A program made the position numbers and the translations under genes. This document shows positions 26,001 through 36,065 of a stretch of 64,000 nucleotides of DNA, piece after piece (within the stretch, counting starts at the first letter, position 1; each line of letters begins with the position of its first letter). The stretch lies in NCBI GenBank assembly GCA_030386875.1, contig CM059572.1, positions 35,461,732 to 35,525,731 of the forward strand, in the 5' to 3' direction. The stretch is from Morinoia aosen (lineage: Eukaryota > Arthropoda > Malacostraca > Amphipoda > Talitridae). The notes below the pieces were generated by a model. That model saw nothing but the letters and a program-made list of their open reading frames with translations, did not search any database and had not been told where the DNA came from.

Positions 26001-26690
26001 GTGAGTTTAATTTCAATTTGAAGTTTTCAACAACTCAGCCACGCGTGAGTTTCTCAATTTGAAGTTCTCAACCACTCAGCTACGCGTGAGTTTCTCAATT
26101 TGAAGTTCTCAACCACTCAGCCACGCGTGAGTTTCTCAATTTGAAGTTCTCAACCACTCAGCTACGCGTGAGTTTCTCAATTTGAAGTTCTCAACCACTC
26201 AGCCACGCGTGAGTTTCTCAATTTGAAGTTCTCAACCACTCAGCTACGCGTGAGTTTCTCAATTTGAAGTTCTCAACCGCTCAGCTATGCATGAGTTTCT
26301 CAATTTGAAGTTCTCAACCACTCAGCTACGCGTGAGTTTCTCAATTTGAAGTTCTCAACCACTCAGCTATGCATGAGTTTCTCAATTTGAAGTTCTCAAC
26401 CACTCAGCTACGCGTGAGTTTCTCAATTTGAAGTTCTCAACCACTCAGCTACGCGTGAGTTTCTCAATTTGAAGTTCTCAACCGCTCAGCTACGCGTGAG
26501 TTTAATTTCAATTTGAAGTTTTCAACCACTCAGCCACGCTTGAGTTTTATTTAAATATGAAGTTCTCAACCACTCAGCTACGCATGAGTTTCTCAATTTG
26601 AAGTTCTCAACCGCTCAGCTACGCGTGAGTTTCTCAATTTGAAGTTCTCAACCGCTCAGCTACGCGTGAGTTTAATCTTAATTTGAAGTT
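26001..26690 (+). repeat. 41-bp array of the exon 1 donor site, 16 copies
   Basis: Unit cactcagctacgcgtgagtt plus tctcaatttgaagttctcaac. Each unit carries the last bases of exon 1 (cagctacgc) and its donor gtgagt. First spacing is 44 bp, then 41 bp. Two copies have gcatgag and one cttgag in place of the donor. Confidence 0.97.
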
Positions 26691-28139
26691 TTCAAACTTG
26701 AAGTCCTGGAGTGCGCTTGTGTGCGTGGGTGAAAAATTAGCTGGGATCCCTGTTGGAAAATCATGTGCACCTGACCATGAAAATGACGTGATTTTTGTTG
26801 GGCTGCAATGCATGTTGGGTGAATTTGTCCCATCATACGAATGCTTTAACTTGCTGATCATATTCCAGTTGGAAAATCATAGAAATCTTACCGTAAAAAT
26901 GACTTGATTTCTGTCATGCTGAGATGTCTGTTAGTTGAGTTTGTTTCGTTACTCAATTTGCTTCTTCGATGTCTAGACTCAAAAACAACTAGAAGCGAGT
27001 TCGCAGATTGGTTTGTGGATGACTTGCTGAAAAAAACATTAGCAACTTACTTCACAAATGACCAGAGTTTTTGCTCCATTGTTTGTTGATTTTTCGATTT
27101 GATTCATCATTGGAACTCTTGAATTTGCAGCTTCGATGTAATAACTCAGAGGCAAATGGAAGTGTGTTTGCTGTCAAAAATTACCATGTAAGTTGCAGTC
27201 ATTTTTCAATTTTTCTGTACCCTTACGACCAAAAAACAGTTTCTGACATGTTTTTATCTAGCCGTGGTCTCTCAACTTGTCATGCTTTTTTCTATCTACA
27301 TGTATAATTTTTTGATATTTTTCTGCGTCCTTCCGGTCAAAAAATTTGTGTTTTGGACAGAGACCTTTTAACGTGTAAGAATGCCTCCTGAACCTCCGAA
27401 TTCGTCAAAAGAAGTTCGGAGGGAAGGCTTGAATGGAATTCACCCCGGCTGAAATATCCATTAGTTCTTCCCTTTCCTTTAGGCAACATCCGTTGTGCTG
27501 CAACTTCTCATTGTTAAAACTTTAGTAGTATAATATTTTTACTCATATTGTTGCTATTACAGCCACCATTATTAATCTAGCACTTGAATCGGAAGAAAGA
27601 AGGAACAGCTCCACGCCAGTAAAAACACATGCTCCAAATTCATCACAGACTAAAAACCATTAAAAGGGTTTTTGAAATAGGACTTCATGGTACTCTTGGA
27701 CCATGAGACTTTTTCTCATTCCGACCTCGTCTTTGACTACGCTCACACGCAGTCACTTCCTGTCTTCCTGTCTTGGGTCGAAGGTCTTCTATTGGACTGT
27801 CGAGTTGCTTCACTTCAAAGTCGCTCGTTATTTCACATTTATTTTAGTATTAAGCGTGGTAAAATAACAATCACTGTACTGTTAGTACTATCAAAATAAA
27901 TAATGCCTTTTCTGGCCAGATGTTTATGAAGAAGTGAGGTACTGTTAAGAGTAGATTGTTTGGATTATGCGTTCTAGTCAAAAATGCTAACAAATCTTTG
28001 GTTAGTCTCTAACCATTACGCGTTTTGAGATGAAAATTCAACCATTATAGCTATTATATATTATATATGATATATGAACTCGCAAGTCTCCCCCCATAGC
28101 TTGAAGATTCAAGTCTAGCTGTCTCGTTTCATATACTGG

Positions 28140-28207
28140 GTGCGACAGTCAATCTTGCATTTTTAGGCTTCCACACAGCCTTCTTGAAAATGCCAGATTG
28201 ACTGCCG
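28140..28207. repeat. Inverted repeat hairpin
   Basis: gcgacagtcaatcttgcatttt and aaaatgccagattgactgccgc form a stem with one or two mismatches around a 24-nt loop. It may be a MITE remnant. Confidence 0.7.
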
Positions 28208-28510
28208 CAGTCTGTATATTGTATCAGTCTTTTATTTTATCGGTCAGGGCATTTCTACCATCGGGTTGCTGAAATTTTTCTCACCTTCTTAACATGAGTA
28301 AAAGGAGCTAGTGAGTGAGTGGAGAGTAACCTCATCGAGTCAAAAAACATTCCGTTCGAATCTTTTCCACAAATATCTCCGTTTGTTATAATCAACAAAG
28401 TGCTGCGTTCTCTTAAAAATTTTTCGAGTAGCAAGCTAGGGTCTTTCTTGTGCAAAGTTTGATGCTTAATCCTTTACTTTACCGAAGGTACACTTATAAA
28501 CAATTTACGG

Positions 28511-28668
28511 TATAGTGGCGTTACAGCTGGCATCTTATGCACTTCTAAGTGGACTTGGCTACGTTACGTGCTACATCAAGTTAAGTCCCTTCAATGTATA
28601 ATAAAACCTAGCACCTGGCGTAGTCAAGTCGACTTAGAGGAACTTACGCATCCGGTTGTACCGTTATA
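28511..28668. mobile_element. Small fold-back MITE, ~158 bp
   Basis: Left arm tatagtggcgttacagctgg ... taagtggacttggctacg and the inverted right arm (ttataacggtacaaccgg ... taagtcgacttgactacg) pair over about 63 bp with scattered mismatches, around a short AT-rich loop. Family not assigned. Confidence 0.7.
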
Positions 28669-29029
28669 ACTAAGCGAAATTACTTGAAAATAACTAAAGC
28701 AATAACGTCTTCTTGTTTACAAACTAGGCTACAATGTAAACTATTTATAATGCAAACTATTTTTGTAAAATTAGGCACCGAATCTGGAATAAATTAATTC
28801 ATGGATCAGTCAAGTGCGCAATAAGGTTAAGTGAATTAGGCTAAACATAAGAGTACACCTTAGAATAGTGTTGATGATAGGATGCCCTAGAAGTCGCAAA
28901 CTAATTCGGGCCCACAAGTAGCTACATTCAAATGTGTCAATTGCACTAGACAAAAAACAATCTACTGCAGTATCGCTTGTAGTAAATTTATTGATGAAAA
29001 TTTGTTACAAATTGTTTTAATTGGTCAAA

Positions 29030-29335
29030 TTGTTCATATTGTTCAAACCGCTTAAATTAATTCTTTAAATTCTTTATTCTTAAAATTCATAAATTCTTCA
29101 CATTCTTTAAATTCTTTAACTTCTTTAAATGCTTTATGTTCTTTAAATTCTTGAAATTATTGAAATTCTTCACATTCTTTAAATTCTTACAATTCTTCAA
29201 ATTCTTCAATTTTTTCAAATTCTTCGAATTCTTTCAATTCTTTAAAATCTTTAAACTCCTCAAATTCCTAAAATTCTTTACATTCTTTAAATTCTTTAAA
29301 CTGTATAAATCGTTCAAATAGTCCAAACTGTCCGC
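29030..29335 (+). repeat. TTCTTTAAA-type simple array abutting the exon 2 acceptor
   Basis: Degenerate 9-12-bp units (ttctttaaa, ttcttcaaa, ttcttgaaa) run to within a few bases of exon 2. It is pyrimidine-rich, so it could serve as or disturb the polypyrimidine tract. Confidence 0.9.
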
Positions 29336-29340
29336 GTCAG

Positions 29341-29557
29341 GTGGCGCAAGGACGGCATACCACTACACCCAGACCCCCGCAGCGCTCGGGACCAGCTGAG
29401 CGGACCGCCAGGACGCCACCAGCTGTTCGGCGGCACCCTTATTGTGTCAGGCGTGAGGCAGGAGGACGCTGGGCACTACTCCTGCACCGCCTCCAGCGCC
29501 GCCGGCAGCAGCTCCACCAGCACCACCCTCGTGGTTACCACGCCTCTGCGTGTCCAG
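29341..29557 (+). CDS. Dscam-like: Dscam-like exon 2: C-terminal half of Ig3 and linker
   Basis: Reads WRKDGIPLHPDPRSARDQLS, later GGTLIVSGVRQEDAGHYSCT and a linker ending TTPLRVQ. It holds the Ig tryptophan (WRKDG) and the D-x-G-x-Y-x-C motif (DAGHYSC) that complete the Ig3 begun in the previous exon. The first base completes Ala across the junction, then 72 codons run to a phase 0 end. The donor CAG|gtgctg is weak, but the phase and the spacing in TTPLRVQ/VLPTEV match the fly Ig3-Ig4 linker length, which supports this border. A repeat of TTCTTTAAA type abuts the acceptor, and a donor-derived array follows. Confidence 0.9.
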
Positions 29558-29960
29558 GTGCTGTGTGTCGTGGTAGTTGTTGTGTCCATGTGTTCTGGGT
29601 CGTGAGTGTTATTTTTGGATTCAGTGTCCAGGTGCTTTGTCTCGTAAGGGACGTTGTTTTTAAGCCCAGGTGCTCTGTGTCGTAAAGGTTGTTCTTATGT
29701 CCAGGGGCTCTGTGTCGTGAAAGTTGTTCATGTGTCCTGGTGCTTTGTCTCGTGAGTGTTGTTTATGTGTCCTGGTGCTTTGTGTCGTAAGTGTTGCTTT
29801 TGGGTTCAGTGCCCAGGTGCTTTGTTTCGTAAGGGACGTTGTTTTTAGGTCCAGGTGCTCTGCGGCGTATAGGTTGTTGTGTCCAGGTGCTCTACATCGT
29901 AAAGGTGATTTTTGTATACAGTGTCCAGGGGCTCTAAATCATAACTGTTGTTTTTGTTTT
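29549..29960 (+). repeat. Array of the exon 2 donor region, about 11 copies
   Basis: Units of roughly 30-45 bp start tgtccaggtgctctgtgtcg followed by taagtgttgttttt. tgtccag|gtgct is the exon 2 end and donor. Several units also hold a stronger donor-like cgtaagt or cgtgagt. Confidence 0.88.
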
Positions 29961-30282
29961 CATTGCCTGAATCGTTAAGAATGTTCATATCCAGTGATAA
30001 TGACTAACTCTCACGAATTTTTTAATAAGTAGAAACACAGCCCATTAGAGTGAGGAAATACATCCAGATGTAATGTACTGATATTTTTGATTTTTGCTGC
30101 AAACCGACAGCTTTTACATTAGCAAGAACAAAGCTCTTGCAAATGTAATCAAATAGTAGGAAAACTTTAAATCATGAAGTAAAATTTTTCAATTTAGCTT
30201 CTTGAAGGAACGCGAGTACAGCATCACTGCGAAGCTTCAATTAACCATCAATACAAGTTCATTATTTCCTGTAGGAGTCCCG

Positions 30283-30352
30283 TGGCATAGTGGGAAGGAC
30301 ACAGGCTTCCAGTGTTAAAGGTCGTGAGTTCAAACCCTTGCGCGACCTCGGC
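30283..30352 (+). mobile_element. tRNA-like SINE head fragment
   Basis: tggcatagtgg (30283-30293) fits a pol III A box and gagttcaaacc (30326-30336) fits a B box, 43 nt apart as in tRNA genes. The sequence around them (gtggcatagtgggaaggaca) is like tRNA-derived SINE heads. No complete cloverleaf or tail is seen. Confidence 0.5.
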
Positions 30353-30824
30353 ATTTATCAATTTCAGAAATAAATTCTTCTTAAACTCCGCCAGCGAACA
30401 AGGTGTACTTCTTAGTTTGGGCTCGACCATTGCTGCCTTGTTTTAATTACACGATATTTTAAAAGCCAGTGTTGGGAGTGCAATTTATTTGATTGGATTA
30501 AGATATTCCTATTTCTTTTTTTCTTATTTAGGATGCATCATTTGAAATGCTAATGTCAAAAATATAATATCTCTTCTCCTTTTCACTCAATCTGAAGTTT
30601 ATAAAGCCCGCACTTAGACTGCAATGTATATTTAAACTTGATTGGAGTGAAATACTCTCTTCCTTTCAACATGTTTGCTATGTGGCATTCGAAAACCTAG
30701 GTGGAAAACGTAATAACCCAAACCCTTTTTTACATTTTCTAGTATATGGCACTTGATGAGCTAACTAGGATATGCATCAACTTGACTGGAGTAACTCATC
30801 GTCGCGATACAACTACTATATCTA

Positions 30825-31170
30825 TAGGAATTAGCACTCCCAAGGGGAAAATGTGAAGTTTCGAGCTGAAGGTTAGGTGGGACTTCATTGTGTTGAAAAA
30901 GATTATTTGTTTTGTTTTGTTTTGTTACGGACCGTATTTTTATTTTTACCTTTCACAGCTGTTCTGTTTCCCAGATCCTAAAACTTCTTTCTTCAACGTA
31001 TATCTTGCTTCAAAACCTTCATTTCAAACTTACTGTTTCTCTGTCATGAGGGGGAACACACCTTATTTTTTAGAATCCCCGTTCTCTCAACTCCACACTG
31101 GACGGTGATTTTCCTCCTTCTCTTTTTGAAACACCTTTGTTATAGTTGAAAAGGCTTAACAAGGTGGCAC
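30825..31170 (+). repeat. Dispersed repeat copy (partner of 17549-17975)
   Basis: Shares gcactcccaaggggaaaa, gttacggaccg, ttctttcttcaacgtatat and gaaacacctttgtta in the same order as 17.6-18.0 kb. It lies in the exon 2-3 intron. Confidence 0.75.
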
Positions 31171-31455
31171 CGTGTTGGGACATAGGCGTACCACTGGGTA
31201 AATTTTTCATTCGCGTACCAGAATAAAAGAACAGTATTTCAATTATTCCATAACATTTTCTTTAGAATAAATTTTGGCGTATAAGGTAAAGCATCATTGT
31301 GCTTTTACATTTTTTACAGTTTTTAGGAAGATAACAATTTGTTGGAGCAAAGAAATCTGTTTTTCAACTCTGCTAATTACAAACTAACTTAAATAAATCT
31401 TTGAAACCGCGCAAACGTAGTAAACTTGTTGAAATAACTCATGAAAGTAACTTAG

Positions 31456-31568
31456 GTGCTTCCGACGGAGGTGTCGGTGAAGCCAGGCGAGGGGCTGGAG
31501 CTGCAGTGCCGAGTGCAGGGCGGGCCGGTCGAGTCCGTGGCCTGGTACAAGGACGGCACGCTCCTCAG
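31456..31568 (+). CDS. Dscam-like: Dscam-like exon 3: N-terminal half of Ig4
   Basis: Reads VLPTEVSVKPGEGLELQCRV, then QGGPVESVAWYKDGTLLR. It has the B-strand Cys (LQC) and the C-strand Trp (AWYKDG). It enters in phase 0 after gaaagtaacttag and leaves in phase 2 at ctcag|gtcagt. The final AG is completed to Arg by the next exon. The 10.8-kb intron that follows is the longest inside the gene. A degenerate ~82-bp array begins about 35 nt after the donor. Confidence 0.9.
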
Positions 31569-31599
31569 GTCAGTGATGCTCTGCGAGTTGTTCGGCCAA

Positions 31600-32030
31600 T
31601 GTAATGCGGTGAGCAGATACTAAGTTTTCGATTATACCTTGCCAATCATGATTATACCTTGCCAAGTAATGAGGGCATGTTTTGGTATGATGTGGTGATC
31701 AGATTCTCAGTTTTCGATTATGCCTTGTCAATTAATGAGGAAAAATTCCGTGTGAATATGCACTAAAACGATGCGGTGAGCAGAAATTAGTTTTCGATTA
31801 TACCTTGCCAATCACGATTTTCCCTGTCTATTAATGAGGAAAAATTCCGTGAGACTGTGTATTGATATGCTACGGTAAAGAGAAACTAATTTTTTAATTA
31901 TACTTGCCAATTAATGAGGGAAAATTCCGTGAAAATACGCATTGATGTGATACAGTGAGCAGATACTAAGTTTTCAATTATACTTCGCCAAATGATGAAG
32001 AAAAATTCCCTGAGAATGCGTATTGATATG
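31600..32030 (+). repeat. ~82-bp array after exon 3, left part
   Basis: Units contain gatgcggtgagcagatacta, ttttcgattataccttgcca and attaatgaggaaaaattccg. Continues at 33222-33560 beyond an insertion. Confidence 0.88.
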
Positions 32031-33222
32031 ATACCATGCACCTTAATTTTCTCGTTTTATAACCACATTCTTTCAAAATGCACCGACGAACTGCAAATTT
32101 AACAACGACGAACCCTTGAATATAACAGGGAATAGAAATATAGAGACAGTGTCGCAAAAAATAGCAACAGCGACAAATTATAGCGACACTAGGCAAAATG
32201 AATGAAAGTGAAAATATATATCAGAACAAAGAAACAATGTGTAGTGACAGAGTAGGTTTATTGTAACAACGTTCAAAAAGGATAACAATTATACAAAAAA
32301 TAGTAACGTACATGTATATTATTGTAACAAATTAATAATTTCTGACACAGTTTTTTATAAGTAAAATAAACAGTAAAGTAGCATATAGCGTAGTACACGA
32401 TGCATATTCAGACTATGCATACAAAATTATTGATAAATACAATAAAGAATGAACATCATATGTATCACACGTGAACCAGCCACGCCAGAGTTGTTCTGGA
32501 AAATTCCGTTACTTTCCGGGAAGTAATGGAATGCAGTTCTACATGTATTATTGCCGGGTGGCATTCAGACTCCCGAAAGTAAAAATCCCGAATGTCGAAA
32601 TCCCGTATATCTAAATCCCAAAAATCAAAATCCCGGATGTCGAAATCCCGTACATCTGAATCCCAAAAATCAAAATCCCGAATGTTGTGATCAGGGTTAC
32701 AAACTGGCATGTACAGTGTTTCACTGCCAAATATAGTCGGTAATTAGATATTCGAGATTTTGACTTCTGGAATTTTGATACTTGGGATTTCAATGTGAAT
32801 CCATTATTTTCAAATTTTATTTGATATGGAAGTGCGGGAAAATTATTTCTATCGTCAATAGGAGTTTAAAAGATGTTGCTACAACTTATGGCATTTTGTT
32901 ACTATTTATTGCATCTGTTACATTATTTTGAACCTGTGATACTGGCTATTTGGAGCATTGTTACAGGATTTGATTATTTGTTAAAGAAAATGAACGCCTG
33001 TTCCAACATTCTGAGAGTGTTATACAATTTGAAGCAACGTCATATTTATTTGTCTCTGTCACTACATTTTGCATCTGTTATCAATTTTGCAGCATCGTCA
33101 CTAGGTTTGTACTGGATGTTGTTATATTTTGAGCAGCTGTTATTAGTTTTTATTCGCTGTTATACGATTGTGCACTCTGTTATTATATTGTTTTGACGTG
33201 TGGTTATAAAACGAGAAAAGGT
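32030..33222. mobile_element. Insertion with inverted ends inside the exon 3 array
   Basis: The ~82-bp array stops near 32030 and resumes at about 33220. The interrupting DNA begins caccttaattttctcgtttt plus ataaccaca and ends with its near complement tgtggttataaaacgagaaa plus aggtg. Short motifs (tagtaacaa, tgtagtgacagag) recur towards both ends in opposite orientation, like subterminal repeats of hAT-type elements. No transposase is seen. A 42-bp minisatellite (32570-32700) is nested in it. Confidence 0.65.
32570..32700 (+). repeat. 42-bp tandem repeat with CCCGAATGTCGAAAT core
   Basis: Units alternate cccgaatgtcgaaat, cccgtatatctaaat and cccaaaaatcaaaat, about three copies. Confidence 0.85.
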
Positions 33223-33560
33223 GTAAGTGGAAACTAGGTTTTCGATAACACCTCGTCAATTAACGAGGGAAAATTCCGTGAGAGCGCGCATTGCAATGAT
33301 AGGGTGATCATAAATTAAGTCTCTGCTTGCTGTTTTCGATTTCGTTCTCTAATTAATGAGGGTAAGTTCCATGAGGATTTGCATTGATTTGATACCGTGA
33401 GCAGAAACTAAGCTCATGCATACTGTTTTCAATTATACCTTGTCAATTAATGACAGAGAACACCCTGAGAATGCGCATTGCAAAGATAGAGGGATCAGAA
33501 ACTAAGTCTATGCGTGCTGTTTTCAACTTTGCCTTACCTATTGATGAGGGTAAATTCAGC
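33222..33560 (+). repeat. ~82-bp array after exon 3, right part
   Basis: Same unit as 31600-32030 (gataccgtgagcagaaacta, ttaatgagggaaaattccgtg), split from it by the 32030-33222 insertion. Confidence 0.85.
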
Positions 33561-34029
33561 TTAAAAATAAGTCTAGGAGCAAATATCAAGAATATTGTTT
33601 TTACTGTGTTTTGATGGTTAATGTTAATAAGTATTTCATTATCATAAAGTTATCGAGTGAAAAATTCAGGCATTTTTTCTTTAGATTGCTTTCCTTATTA
33701 ATGACGTTTAATTCCCTTTAAGGAAATGGTATGCAGTACAAATATGATGTTACAGAACAAAAAACTAATTGCATCTCATTCCAATGGATGCCAGAAAGTA
33801 CAGCAAACATTTTGGTGAGGTGGAAGATTTCTGCCGGAAAATAGACACGTCGACAGCGAGTAAATATCTAATTATCCTTACAGTTCTTTTTATCTACAGC
33901 TAACGAGTAATTAGGAACCGAGTAATTGATACTTTTTTAATTAGGATTATGCGGGAAATTTTTCCCCTCGGTTCATAATTTTCCTGAGTGAACTCAACGT
34001 TTATTCTCTGTGGTGGAGCTCTGAAGGAA

Positions 34030-34290
34030 AAAGAAAGAAAAAAGAAAAACAGGTTATTTCCAATAAAGACGATATAAAAAGCTCATCATTGGTTTTTAAA
34101 GTATCTTAAAGTGAGGATCCTTATATGATACACCCACATGAATATCGTGATACCCATGACACTAGTCTAAACAAATGATTAAGGGCAACGTATTCCTAAT
34201 GTTGCTCAATTAATATAGATTTGATAAAATATGTAATTACAATTAGGGAAGAAAACACACTTTACAGAATAAAAACTCAATTTTGCCTGC
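34030..34290 (+). repeat. Dispersed repeat copy (partner of 45905-46150)
   Basis: Starts in an A/G-rich gaaagaaaaa tract and shares catcattggtttttaaa, gacactagtc, aaatgattaagggcaa and agataacac-like blocks in order with 45.9-46.15 kb. It could be the 3' end of a retroelement; that is inference. Confidence 0.75.
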
Positions 34291-34767
34291 GGTCTTTCAA
34301 GGACCTGGAAACTCACCAGAACGAAAAATTAAAATTCGAAGCGAAAGTGAAGGGCTACGTTGGATAATGTTGCTGGTCTGAACCAACCGAACTTATCTGA
34401 CTGCGAAAACAGGCTTCGACTGAGCTTATTCCACCGTATCGTTCAAGATGCATCACATCATTCCTTGCCAAATTGCCATCGATTTCAATTCTTTTTGAAG
34501 CACTTTGATGACGGCATAGAATTTGATTTGGTAACGTATGAAGGAACGCGCAGGCGAGGTGGAGACTTTCTTCAAAGGCTCGCATGGGAACACAAAAGAT
34601 GTTTTTTTGTGCCACTCGGCCGCATCGACTGCACGAATCCCGTGGCCTTGCTGCTGATGGATGGAGCTAGCCTGGGCAGGGGACACGACACTGACTGCGC
34701 CTCTATACTTCCGTGTGGAATTTATTTTGTTTTCATTTATTAACATTTGAAAATATTTATTGTAGTA

Positions 34768-34831
34768 TGAAGGAACTGAAAAAATTCGATAACGGAGAAT
34801 TTTCCGCTGTCGAATTTTTTCAGTTCCTTCA
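34768..34831. repeat. Near-perfect hairpin, 22-bp stem
   Basis: tgaaggaactgaaaaaattc and its complement gaattttttcagttccttca are separated by about 20 nt. It lies in the exon 3-4 intron with no coding context. Confidence 0.8.
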
Positions 34832-35944
34832 GATGTTAAAGAAGCTTTTAAGCCCTACGGTGAAAGCATCAATTATGGGTTTTCGAACACATACTCATTT
34901 TCTCTGATTTTTTTCTCAGAGTTCTTTGATTTTCTTGCAGGCTTGCTTCTTTTTCACCGTTCATACTCCAATTTAAAGTAAATAACAGAAGCAGAAGTAG
35001 ATGCTTTTGGTGATAAAGTCTATCAATTAATGATAAATTAATTTATAAATTCCAAATAAATAAACACATATTTACAAATATTGTTAATAAATAAAAATTA
35101 AACAAACTAAAAATTCTCACTCTACTATAGAAATCGATTTGTTACTGATATTTATTTATTCTAAGACTGTAGTCAGAAGTAAGCGATGTCAACGAGTCAC
35201 GGGAGATTTAATAACTGATAGAAGTGAATAATTTTTTAAGGTTCGCTCTGCTTAACATGGAATTAAATAATGGGCAGAACTTGAAGTGATAAACAATTTT
35301 ATTAGGATTCATTGTTTAAGATTTTATTCATTTTTCACCTACTTCAAAAAATTTACACGCATATTTCCAGCAACTTATCAGCGCTGGAGCTGCAACAGAA
35401 ATGAAAAATGCGATGAGGGAATTCGCTTATAATAAGTGTTCTTCGTAAGCGCAAACACCCCCAATTATTTATCTCACAACAGCAACAAAAACTGCGGCCT
35501 CCACCATGAAGGACGCTTGTATTTTACACGGCACCGCGATCTGGCCGGCATTAAATTTTGGACGATGCCACAGTAAAGTCACTGAGGAATTGCAGGGGAA
35601 GAGTCGGCAATATTTCGCCTTGTTTTCCGTGGCTATCACTCCAGTGAACCGAGCTACTTTGCTACTACCCTCACTGCGCCGCCGACTTGTGGCCTCCCAT
35701 GGGAGCTTTCTTTCTTCTGCTCTCAAAGAGAGACTCCTGCTGAGCATTAACACTTAAGATGCTCTGGGTTCCGCATGAAAGGATGCAGTATTGAGGGCAT
35801 GCATAGTTAACTCAGTTATTTGGAGCTCCTCGCACGAAATTCTCCGGGGAGACGCGAGGTCTTAATTCAAACCAAGTTCCTGGTTTCCTCCCCATCTGCA
35901 TGTTGAAGGGGAAGATGTCATCCAATTATATTGTTCTGAGACCT

Positions 35945-36065
35945 GTAATGTTAAGTTGAAGTCAAAATAGAATACAGTAGAATGTAATGACACTCGTAAT
36001 GTTAAGTTGAAGTCAAAACAGAATAGAGTAGAATGTAATGACACCCGTAATGTTAAGTTGAAGTC
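35945..36065 (+). repeat. 51-bp tandem repeat
   Basis: Unit gtaatgttaagttgaagtca plus aaatagaatacagtagaatgtaatgacacccc-like sequence at 35945, 35996 and 36047. A degenerate gaatgga/gaacaga-rich tract follows to about 36400. Confidence 0.9.

Larger units (their letters stand above)
26691..29029 (+). other. Intron 1 remainder
   Basis: Between the donor array of exon 1 and the simple array before exon 2. Holds two small fold-back elements (28140-28207, 28511-28668). Nothing else is supported. Confidence 0.6.

Noticed and set aside
29136-29321. Phe/Lys-rich 61-residue frame
   Set aside because: Translation of the TTCTTTAAA simple array before exon 2.
29558-29620. Alternative, stronger donor (tcgtgagtg) for exon 2
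   Set aside because: Its phase would not match exon 3, and the protein would leave the Dscam Ig3-Ig4 linker register.
34355-34743. Overlapping 86-127-residue frames on both strands
   Set aside because: No family resemblance and equal openness on both strands; possibly old repeat DNA.
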